Positions 9,366 through 16,511 of a stretch of DNA of 64,000 nt are shown here, piece after piece. Made by a program: the position numbers and the translations under genes. A model generated the notes under the pieces. The model did no database searches and had not been told where the DNA came from. It saw only the letters and a list, made by a program, of their open reading frames with translations. Origin of the DNA: Pantanalinema rosaneae (GTDB taxonomy: Bacteria; Cyanobacteriota; Cyanobacteriia; Leptolyngbyales; Leptolyngbyaceae); assembly GCF_050753385.1 (NCBI RefSeq), contig NZ_JBLZFZ010000015.1, forward strand, positions 1-64,000, in the 5' to 3' direction. Positions within the stretch are counted from its first letter, which is position 1. Every line of letters starts with the position of its first letter.

Positions 9366-9563
9366 ATGACTGTCACTGTTTGGATGCCTGTTGTATTAGA
9401 GGACTTAGTTGAACAGATTCTCCTCTCCCGCCGCATTACCTTAAGCCATCGTCGCCGCTTGCAGTCGGTTCTCTTAGCCGAACCGTTATCCCCGGCTGAT
9501 CTCGTATTGCTCGATCGGCTGTTATACGGAGTTCGCCGGGGCATTTTGCAAGTAGTGGATTAG
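9366..9563 (+). CDS. small conserved cyanobacterial protein, paralogue of 62284 and 51620
   Basis: 65 residues from ATG 9366, with GGAG 8 bp upstream (an in-frame GTG at 9360 is less likely). The sequence reads VLEDLVEQILLSRRIT, then a basic SHRRRLQSVLL, then SPADLVLLDRLLYGVRRGILQVVD. Its pattern (LV..I..S.RI, a polar or basic helix, LL, a second helix, RG.L.VVD) is shared with the proteins at 62284-62486 and 51620-51859. It looks like a three-helix cytoplasmic protein of unknown function. Its TAG stop overlaps the stop codon of the malic enzyme gene on the other strand by 4 bp. Confidence 0.7.
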   Translation: MTVTVWMPVVLEDLVEQILLSRRITLSHRRRLQSVLLAEPLSPADLVLLDRLLYGVRRGILQVVD

Positions 9564-10951
9564 TTGCCAGCGACACCATCCTGTCGGGCGGCTCGTTGGA
9601 CTGCGGCGGAGACGACGGTAGCTACTCGCTCATCGAATACGGAGGGAATGATGTAGTCCGGAGTCAGATCGGAGGGTTTAATTAAGCCGGCGATCGCTTC
9701 GGCGGCTCCCAGGTACATGCTGGTAGTAAAGGTGGCGGCGCGGCAGTCTAAAGCCCCTCGGAACATGCCCGGAAATGCCAGAACGTTGTTAATTTGGTTG
9801 GGATAGTCACTGCGTCCGGTTGCCATCACAGCCACATCATTAGTCACCAATTCCGGTTGAATTTCGGGAATCGGATTTGCCATTGCCATGACAATGCGAT
9901 CGGGTGCCATCGTCCGAACCATTGCTGGCGTTAAGACCCCGGGCCCACTCACGCCCAGAAAGACATCACTATCCACCAGAGCGTCTGCCAGGGAGCCACA
10001 CAGTTCCACCGCAAGTTCCCGTTTTTGCGTAGTCAAATCAGTCCGACTATGGGACAGGATGCCTTTGGAGTCACACAGTGTAATGTGATTGGCTCCAGCT
10101 TTGGTCAGTAGCCGAGCGATCGCAACTCCCGCCGCACCAGCCCCATTAATTACAACTCGCACCTCTGCCATCGATTTATGCACGACCTTCAGGGCATTGA
10201 TCAGGGCGGCAAGGGTAACGATCGCCGTACCATGCTGATCATCGTGGAAGACCGGAATATTTAATTCGCGTTGTAAGCGGGCTTCAATCTCAAAACAGCG
10301 AGGAGCCGAAATATCTTCCAGGTTAACCCCACCAAAGACAGGGGCAATCCGCTTCACCGTTTCGACAATTTCATCGGTGTCTTGGGTAGCTAGACAGATC
10401 GGGAAGGCATCTAACTGCCCGAATTCCTTAAACAGCATGGCTTTCCCTTCCATGACGGGTAGGGCAGCTTCAGGCCCCAAATTTCCTAAGCCCAATACAG
10501 CGCTGCCATCGGTGACGATCGCCACGGTATTTTGCTTAATTGTCAGACTGTAAACCTGCTCTGGATCTTCGGCGATCGCCGCACAAATGCGTCCGACTCC
10601 CGGTGTATAGGCCATCGCCAGATCTGCCTGCCCTTTTAACGGAATCCGGCTTTCGACGCTAATCTTGCCGCCCCGATGCAGATTAAAGGTGCGATCGTAG
10701 ACATTAATCACTTTAATTTCGGGTAAGGCTTTGACGGCCATGACGATCGCTTCAGCATGTTCAGTGCTGGCAGCATCTACATTAATTTCCCGCAGGGAGA
10801 CTTGCCGTGTTTGTTCAATCAAATCAATTTGTCCAATACTGCCGCCCAAGGTGGAAATTGCCTGGGTGACGCTGGCTAACATGCCCGGTCGATTGGGGTT
10901 TTGGAAGCGAATGGTGAGGCTAAAGCTGGAGTTTGGTGTTAGGTCTGTCAT
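9560..10951 (-). CDS. malic enzyme with N-terminal ACT domain
   Basis: 463 residues. The N-terminal 80 residues (FSLTIRFQNPNRPGMLASVTQAI) form an ACT-type regulatory domain. The malic enzyme catalytic domain follows: AYTPGVGRICAAI, the catalytic lysine region VMEGKAMLFKEFGQLDAFPI, and the metal-binding stretches VNLEDISAPRCFEIE and FHDDQHGTAIV. The C-terminal NAD(P)-binding domain contains VVINGAGAAGVAIARLL. It decarboxylates malate to pyruvate, supplying pyruvate and reducing power. An ACT-linked, single-domain bacterial type is common in cyanobacteria. Cofactor preference (NAD or NADP) cannot be read securely. Its 3' end overlaps the small gene at 9366 by 4 bp. Confidence 0.92.
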   Translation of the reverse strand: MTDLTPNSSFSLTIRFQNPNRPGMLASVTQAISTLGGSIGQIDLIEQTRQVSLREINVDAASTEHAEAIVMAVKALPEIKVINVYDRTFNLHRGGKISVESRIPLKGQADLAMAYTPGVGRICAAIAEDPEQVYSLTIKQNTVAIVTDGSAVLGLGNLGPEAALPVMEGKAMLFKEFGQLDAFPICLATQDTDEIVETVKRIAPVFGGVNLEDISAPRCFEIEARLQRELNIPVFHDDQHGTAIVTLAALINALKVVHKSMAEVRVVINGAGAAGVAIARLLTKAGANHITLCDSKGILSHSRTDLTTQKRELAVELCGSLADALVDSDVFLGVSGPGVLTPAMVRTMAPDRIVMAMANPIPEIQPELVTNDVAVMATGRSDYPNQINNVLAFPGMFRGALDCRAATFTTSMYLGAAEAIAGLIKPSDLTPDYIIPSVFDERVATVVSAAVQRAARQDGVAGN

Positions 10952-11079
10952 GGCGGGTGGCTATGGATGTGCAGGTTTGGGTGTGAGTAGGGAGCGATCG
11001 CGAACTCATGCAGCGATCGTGTCCTGCTTCTAGTAATCCCCAGAAGGTTCCTAGCTTAAAAGAATATTGACCTCACAGT

Positions 11080-11093
11080 TGTGACCAGTCACA
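11080..11093. promoter_or_regulatory. 14-bp perfect palindrome, possible operator
   Basis: TGTGACCAGTCACA is a perfect 6+2+6 dyad in the 270-bp gap between the divergent malic enzyme gene (start 10951, minus) and SRPBCC gene (start 11224, plus). The half sites resemble the CRP half site TGTGA but the spacer is 4 bp, not the usual 6, so a CRP-type assignment is doubtful. Confidence 0.35.
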
Positions 11094-11223
11094 CCAACAA
11101 AACGGCATGATAGAGATAGGGAGATGGCAGCGAAGTAAGGAACGATCGCGAGGATAGGGACGTTGAGTGAGATCACACGACCTCCCTGTTTATGGATCAA
11201 TGTTTACTGCTCATTGATGGAAT

Positions 11224-11658
11224 ATGCCGAGTTTATATACAGAAATTGACATCTATGCTTCCCGGCGTAAAGTCTGGAGAGCCTTATTTCATAAAGAGAA
11301 GTGGGCATATTGGAACACATTTTTATATGATTGCGATCCTAACCGTCCCTTTGTGGAAGGAGAGGAAATTTGGTTATCGCTGCAACGAGTTCCCGGTGAG
11401 GAGCAAACCGAATTTCAACCCAAAGTGACGCTCATTCAACCGGGAATTTGTTTGAAATGGGTCGCGACAATTCCTGGCTTTATCAGCGAGCATGTGTTTG
11501 AGTTGCAAGAGATTGGGCGCGATCGCACAAAATATATTCACCAGGAGAACTTTTCTGGGGTGTTAACCCGCGTCTTTTTGCCATTTATCCGACAGGATGA
11601 ACAGCAGGGCATTCGCCGCATGGCTCGGGAACTCAAACAATATACCGAACGGTATTAA
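11224..11658 (+). CDS. SRPBCC (START-like) family protein
   Basis: 144 residues. The opening MPSLYTEIDIYASRRKVWRALFHKEKWAYWN is the first strand and helix of the SRPBCC / polyketide-cyclase-like fold (strand, I-x-A-x-x-x-V-W, helix, then W). The later YIHQENFSGVL and the C-terminal helix QDEQQGIRRMARELKQYTE complete the helix-grip pattern. Family members bind hydrophobic ligands in a cavity; nothing here identifies the ligand. It is convergent with chlB, with a shared hairpin between them. Confidence 0.75.
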   Translation: MPSLYTEIDIYASRRKVWRALFHKEKWAYWNTFLYDCDPNRPFVEGEEIWLSLQRVPGEEQTEFQPKVTLIQPGICLKWVATIPGFISEHVFELQEIGRDRTKYIHQENFSGVLTRVFLPFIRQDEQQGIRRMARELKQYTERY

Positions 11659-11668
11659 TGAATAAAAA

Positions 11669-11690
11669 AAGGGATCGCTGAGATCCCCTT
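11669..11690 (-). terminator. intrinsic terminator between SRPBCC gene and chlB
   Basis: GGGATC and GATCCC form the stem around loop GCTGA. On the minus strand the stem is followed by seven T, ideal for ending chlB transcription. On the plus strand the tail is TTAAATAATT, weaker. Confidence 0.75.
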
Positions 11691-11717
11691 AAATAATTGA
11701 GTTAATGGGTAAATTGA

Positions 11718-13244
11718 CTAAGCACCGACGGCTTCCTTCGCGGCATAGAGGACTTCAGCGGTGATGGTTTCGATGCCACGATCGCGGGCAAATTTTTCGG
11801 TATTGCGCTTGACTTTACCGCGCACAAATCCCGGAATTTTGTTCAATTCTGCCAGACCATCTTTACTCCAACCCAGATCAGAATCGGCAGAGACTCCTTT
11901 GGTAATCGATTCTTTGGTATCGTGACCGCCGAAGATTTCCAGCAGGTGATCTTCCATTCCTAAGGTAAAGGAGTTGTAGACCAGATCGGTAATTTGGTTG
12001 GTGCCTTCGTAGCCGAGGAACGGTTTGTAGCCGATCGGGAAGTTTTGAATATGAATCGGTGAGGCAATCACCCCACAGGGAATATCCAACCGTTTGCCGA
12101 CATGGCGTTCCATTTGCGTCCCGAAGATAGCAGAGGGTTCCAGCCGAGCGATCGCGTTGGCAATTTCGGCATTATCCTCACTGATCAGGATTTCATCACA
12201 GTATTCGCTGACCTGCTCTCTGAACCAATCGGCATCATACTTACAATAGGTGCCTGCCATCACCACATGGATGCCCATTTCCCGAGCCAGAATTTTGGTC
12301 ATCGCTGCCGCGTGGGTATTGTCCCCAAAGACAACGGCTTTCTTGCCTGTGAGGTTCTGGCAGTCGATCGATCGTGAGAACCAGGCAGCTTGGGAAACAT
12401 GCAGAGTTTGGTTGTCGATATAGGATTCGTAATCAACAGTGGCTCCCTGTTCGTTCAACACCTGTTGAATCTTCCGCAGACAACGAGCCGTTTCGACCAC
12501 TCCCATCGGCGTGATGTCCACGTAAGGGGTGCCAAACTCTTGTTGTAGATATTGGGCGGTCATCAGCCCCAATTCCCGGTAGGGCAAGAGGTTGAACCAG
12601 GCTTTGGGTAAATTTTTCAGGTTATGAACCGATGCCCCTTCGGGGATGACTTCGTTGACCGTAATGCCCAGATCTGCCATCAATCGCTTGAGTTCGGTGC
12701 AGTCGTGCTGGTTGTGGAAACCCAGGGTGGACATGCCGATGATGTTGACGGAGGGCTGCTCAGTTTTCGCGGTCGCTAAGTCATCTTTGCGCCGAGCTTT
12801 TTCAATGTAGAACTGCACGACTTGCTGTAGGGTGCGATCGGCGGCTTGCAGTTCATTGACGCGATAGTGGTTGACATCCGCCAGCATCACATCGCCTTTC
12901 GCTTCTAGTTGCGCCCGTTCCACAAAGTTTTGCAAATCTTCTTGCAGAATGCTGGAGGTGCAGGTGGGAGTCAAAACAATCAGGTCAGGGCGTTCTTCCT
13001 GATCCTTGCGGGTAATGTTATCCACCACTTTTTCCTGGGAACCCCGCGCCAACACATGGCGATCGACGATACTGGCGGTTACTGGGGTAAAGTCACGTTC
13101 CCGCTCGAGCATGGAGCGCATGACATTAAAGTAGTCGTCACCCAGAGGGGCGTGCATGATGGCGTGAACGTTCTTAAAAGAACTGGCAATGCGGAGAGTG
13201 CCAATGTGGGCGGGTCCAGCATACATCCAGTAAGCCAATTTCAT
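11718..13244 (-). CDS. chlB: light-independent protochlorophyllide reductase subunit B
   Basis: 508 residues, full length, start MKLAYWMYAGPAHIGTLRIA. ChlB is half of the nitrogenase-like NB component of dark-operative protochlorophyllide oxidoreductase. It binds protochlorophyllide and shares a [4Fe-4S] cluster with ChlN. Visible family features are Asp36 in APLGDDYFN (the aspartate cluster ligand known from BchB), TPTCTSSILQEDL and the substrate-pocket region FGTQMERHVGKRL. chlL and chlN are not in this window, which is common in cyanobacteria. A small TIR element lies about 140 bp upstream and could affect its promoter. Confidence 0.97.
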   Translation of the reverse strand: MKLAYWMYAGPAHIGTLRIASSFKNVHAIMHAPLGDDYFNVMRSMLERERDFTPVTASIVDRHVLARGSQEKVVDNITRKDQEERPDLIVLTPTCTSSILQEDLQNFVERAQLEAKGDVMLADVNHYRVNELQAADRTLQQVVQFYIEKARRKDDLATAKTEQPSVNIIGMSTLGFHNQHDCTELKRLMADLGITVNEVIPEGASVHNLKNLPKAWFNLLPYRELGLMTAQYLQQEFGTPYVDITPMGVVETARCLRKIQQVLNEQGATVDYESYIDNQTLHVSQAAWFSRSIDCQNLTGKKAVVFGDNTHAAAMTKILAREMGIHVVMAGTYCKYDADWFREQVSEYCDEILISEDNAEIANAIARLEPSAIFGTQMERHVGKRLDIPCGVIASPIHIQNFPIGYKPFLGYEGTNQITDLVYNSFTLGMEDHLLEIFGGHDTKESITKGVSADSDLGWSKDGLAELNKIPGFVRGKVKRNTEKFARDRGIETITAEVLYAAKEAVGA

Positions 13245-13381
13245 AGAGTGCCTCGCTTCATGATCGGGAAGTCAGCGTCAGGGGCTAGGAGTTGGGAACG
13301 CGGAATCAGAGTCGAATCGGGGTAGTTGAGGAAGACAAAAGCTAACGTGTGCGTGTTAAAAGGCAACAATTTGACACTTCA

Positions 13382-13543
13382 GAGGATGCTTCAAAGGGAT
13401 CAATGCTGTTCACTTGCCCCCTAAATCCCCCTTTCTACGATGCCGTCAGGCTATATTCTGGGGGACTTTGAATCTGGTTCCCCCCAGAATTGGGGGGCTA
13501 GGGGGGCAGCTTAGCTAATTAGTTTCACTGTTCAAACAACCTC
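13382..13543. mobile_element. MITE-like element, copy 1 (162 bp), TSD TCA
   Basis: The left end GAGGATGCTTCAAAG and right end (reverse complement GAGGTTGTTTGAAC) are inverted repeats, flanked on both sides by TCA (13379-13381 and 13544-13546). The interior is a set of C-rich/G-rich hairpin arms such as GGGGGACTTTGAAT and GGGGGGCTAGGGGG. The same interior occurs in opposite orientation in the copy at 26724-26954. No coding capacity. It lies between chlB and pdhB, upstream of chlB. Confidence 0.75.
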
Positions 13544-13962
13544 TCAAAATCACCTTGTTAAGAGTTGAGTTCCAAATTCCTAGCGGGGCTGAACGGTTAA
13601 CGCTTATAGATTGTCTCAAACAGTGCAGCATCTTGAGTCAGGAGACGATCGCAACTGGGAAAATGTTGCAATTAGCAAAAAATAGCTGGATGGTTCATTT
13701 CGTCTAGGTTATAGCTGATCGCTGCCAATAAAATTGTGGGGTAAAGTTGCAACGATTCTTAATGCTTAACTAGAGTTTTAACTGGATTTTTGTAAAGTTT
13801 TTTCTAGAAGCTAAAGGTTAAGAAATCGGGATCAAACAATTTAAGTGAGCAATTATTCCTAATTCACAGGAGCAGACGATCGGCATAAACCAATGAGGGC
13901 GAACAACCGTTCGCCCCTACAGTGGCTAAAATCTATGACCCTAACTAAAAACGCCTGAACGA
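13544..13962. other. intergenic region between the MITE-like element and pdhB
   Basis: About 420 bp, no gene. It contains the hairpin repeat at 13897-13916. Otherwise it is AT-rich sequence with no recognisable site; it lies downstream of pdhB and upstream of chlB. Confidence 0.5.
13897..13916. repeat. GGGCGAAC hairpin, dispersed-repeat type
   Basis: GGGCGAACAACCGTTCGCCC is a perfect 8-bp stem with a 4-nt loop, followed by CTACAG. Short palindromes of this type are scattered through many cyanobacterial genomes. It lies 50 bp past the pdhB stop codon and could also act as an mRNA 3' end structure, although no T run follows on the minus strand. Confidence 0.6.
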
Positions 13963-14946
13963 TTAGAACTTGTTATCGACCAGTTTTTTCACCGCTTCGA
14001 TAATTTGAGGAGGCTGAACGATCGTCAGACTTTCCAAGGTGCCGTTATAGGGAGTCGGAATGTCCTGGGACGACAATCGGATCATGGGCGCATCCAGTTC
14101 ATCGAAGTAGCGATCGTTGATCGAGGCGATCAATTCCGCCGCAATGCCACCTGTCCGCATACATTCTTCCACAATCAAAACTTTGTGGGTTTTGCGAATC
14201 GAGGCTCCGATCGTCTCAAAATCGAAGGGCTTCAGCGAAATGAGATCGATCACTTCGGGGTCGTAACCTTCTTTCTCCAGCGTTTCGACGGCTCTCAGGA
14301 CGTGATAACGCATCCGGGAGTAGGTCAGGATAGTGACATCTTTCCCTTTCCGCACGACTTCCGCTTTATCTAATGGCAGATAATATTCTCCGTCGGGCAA
14401 ATTTTCCTTCAGGTTATAGAGCAAGACATGCTCGAAGAACAGGACGGGATTCTCATCGCGGATGGCGGACTTCAGCAGACCTTTGGCGTTGTAGGCCGTA
14501 GAGCAGGCAACAATCTTCAGTCCAGGGACGGCATGGAAATACGCTTCCAGGCGTTGCGAGTGTTCCGCCCCAAGCTGGCGACCGACTCCCCCCGGACCGC
14601 GAATCACGATCGGGATCTTGAAGTTGCCGCCGGAAGTATAGCGCAACATCCCGGCATTATTGGCAATTTGGTTAAATGCCAGCAGCAAAAAGCCCATGTT
14701 CATCCCTTCGATGATCGGGCGTAATCCAGTCATGGCGGCTCCAATTGCCATCCCTGTAAAGCTGTTTTCGGCGATCGGGGTATCCAGTAGCCGCAGATCA
14801 CCGTATTTCTGATACAGATCTTTGGTGACTTTATAGGAACCGCCATAATGCCCCACATCTTCACCCATCACTAACACGGTGGGGTCTTTCGCCATTTCTT
14901 CATCGATCGCCTCACGCAGGGCGTTAAACATCAGCGTTTCTGCCAT
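13963..14946 (-). CDS. pdhB: pyruvate dehydrogenase E1 component, beta subunit
   Basis: 327 residues, start MAETLMFNALREAIDEEMAKD. Transketolase-like pyrimidine-binding domain: LVMGEDVGHYGGSYKVTKDL, LLDTPIAENSFTGMAIGAAMTG, and VVIRGPGGVGRQLGAEHSQ-type loops. C-terminal transketolase domain: VTILTYSRMRYHVLRAVE and VLIVEECMRTGGIAAEL. With the alpha subunit (not in this window) it forms the thiamine-diphosphate E1 that decarboxylates pyruvate for acetyl-CoA. The beta subunit standing alone is usual in cyanobacteria, where pdhA lies elsewhere. It is divergent from the PhzF-like gene. Confidence 0.95.
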   Translation of the reverse strand: MAETLMFNALREAIDEEMAKDPTVLVMGEDVGHYGGSYKVTKDLYQKYGDLRLLDTPIAENSFTGMAIGAAMTGLRPIIEGMNMGFLLLAFNQIANNAGMLRYTSGGNFKIPIVIRGPGGVGRQLGAEHSQRLEAYFHAVPGLKIVACSTAYNAKGLLKSAIRDENPVLFFEHVLLYNLKENLPDGEYYLPLDKAEVVRKGKDVTILTYSRMRYHVLRAVETLEKEGYDPEVIDLISLKPFDFETIGASIRKTHKVLIVEECMRTGGIAAELIASINDRYFDELDAPMIRLSSQDIPTPYNGTLESLTIVQPPQIIEAVKKLVDNKF

Positions 14947-15069
14947 CGGGTTCCTCTTGTCGATCTAAGCCGTCCTCCATTGTATCAAGGAGGCGATATC
15001 AGAAGGAACGGCAATGCCTCTAGCCAGGTGGCAGCTATACTGGCAACGCCTGAATCATGCCAAACGACG

Positions 15070-15957
15070 ATGAATAATTTGCCTTTCTGGATTGTAGATG
15101 TCTTTGCCGAGATGAAATACGCGGGCAATCAGTTAGCCGTCTTTACCGATGCTGGCGATCTATCGACTGCTGAAATGCAACAAATTGCGAAGGAAATTAA
15201 CTTTTCAGAAACCACGTTTATCCTCTCGCCAAAGTTGGAAAATGGGGGCTACGATGTGCGAATTTTTACTCCGGCTACGGAGCTACCTTTTGCCGGACAT
15301 CCAACCTTGGGGACGGCATTTGTTTTGCAACAAACTGTGATTCAGCAGCCGGTTGATCAGGTGATTCTGAACTTACAAGTGGGGCAGATTCCCGTAACGC
15401 TGAATTATCGCGATCGAGTGCCGAATATGTTAAGAATGCGACAGAATTCTCCCGGATTTGGCGAAAATTTAGCGGCTGAACAGGTGGCTCCAGTCTTAGG
15501 GTTACCGGTAGACGCGATTGATCCCCGCTTTCCGATTCAGGAAGTCTCTACGGGGGTGCCATTTGTAATTGTGCCATTGAAAACATTGGCGGATTTACAG
15601 CAAATTAAGGTGGATATCGATCGCCTGTTGGCATTGGTCGAACCGCTGCAAGCCAAAATGGTATTTGTGTTCTGTCCAGAAACCCGTAATCCGGCGAATC
15701 ACTTTAGTGCCAGGATGTTCGCCTATGCTGTAGGTATACCAGAAGATCCAGCAACGGGGAGTGCGAATGGGTGTTTTGCCGGATATCTAGTACAGCATCG
15801 TTACCTGGGAACGGCGGCGATCGATGTGCGGGTAGAACAGGGGTATGAAATTGGTAGACCATCGCTATTGTTCCTTCAAGCTCAACCAGTGAATGATGCG
15901 ATCGAAGTATTTGTAGGAGGGCAGGTGGTGAAAATTGCGGAAGGAGTATTCGTTTAA
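15070..15957 (+). CDS. PhzF family protein (isomerase-like)
   Basis: 295 residues from ATG 15070 (MNNLPFWIVDVFAEMKYAGNQLAVF), the usual family length. A longer frame to 14980 adds 30 untypical residues. Features of the diaminopimelate-epimerase-like fold are GNQLAVF, the active-site glutamate in NFSETTFIL, LPFAGHPTLGTAFVL and DPATGSANGCFAGYL. PhzF itself isomerises an intermediate of phenazine synthesis, but no other phenazine genes are here, so the natural substrate is unknown. Confidence 0.9.
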   Translation: MNNLPFWIVDVFAEMKYAGNQLAVFTDAGDLSTAEMQQIAKEINFSETTFILSPKLENGGYDVRIFTPATELPFAGHPTLGTAFVLQQTVIQQPVDQVILNLQVGQIPVTLNYRDRVPNMLRMRQNSPGFGENLAAEQVAPVLGLPVDAIDPRFPIQEVSTGVPFVIVPLKTLADLQQIKVDIDRLLALVEPLQAKMVFVFCPETRNPANHFSARMFAYAVGIPEDPATGSANGCFAGYLVQHRYLGTAAIDVRVEQGYEIGRPSLLFLQAQPVNDAIEVFVGGQVVKIAEGVFV

Positions 15958-16511
15958 TTCGTTAAAGAAAGATTTTCGGAAATTAACTTTTCCAAAAAAT
16001 ACGACCTTTTCTTCCGAAACAGGTGCATTCGTCATGTAAGAAACTACTAGTAGCTGATAGCCGAGCAGAGGCAGCGTTTCATTCATTTGAACCAGTTGGA
16101 TCTGAGGTCAGCTACCAGTTGGGTCTCCCCAATTTGTCAAGTTGCTTTTTTATTGTTTTCAAAACAATACGATCGTGGTTCAAAGACGCGATCGAGCGGT
16201 TCAATAATGGGAACTCTAACTTTGTAGGAGAACTCTAGTCTGATCGAACGCAAGTTTCCTGAAAGATTCCTCTTTTGGAGGAAAAATAAAGGAATCAGCA
16301 CTGGAAACCCTCTACGCACCATGCCAACTTACTTGCGGCGATTCAGGTTTTTCTACTGAGTTCAGTCTTAGAGATCCTGCTTATCAACTTTAGAAAGAAA
16401 TTCTCGACTACGCATCGACCGCTGCGCTACCCAGTGCTGTTTGCCCAAACAGTGCTGAAGAGTGTTATGCCCTAGCCCACCCCTAGACTCACGCGACAGG
16501 TAAATTTCAGA
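15958..16511. other. intergenic region between phzF-like and GH65 genes
   Basis: About 550 bp. An 8-bp inverted repeat TTTCGGAA/TTCCGAAA (about 15973-16019) follows the phzF-like gene but lacks a T run. Short frames here have no family features. I see no clear promoter or RNA gene. Confidence 0.5.

Noticed and set aside
11080..11093. CRP-binding site
   Set aside because: The half sites match TGTGA/TCACA but the spacer is 4 bp, not 6, so I list it only as a palindrome.
16023..16322. Small frames between the PhzF-like and GH65 genes
   Set aside because: Short, on both strands, no ribosome-binding sites, no motifs.
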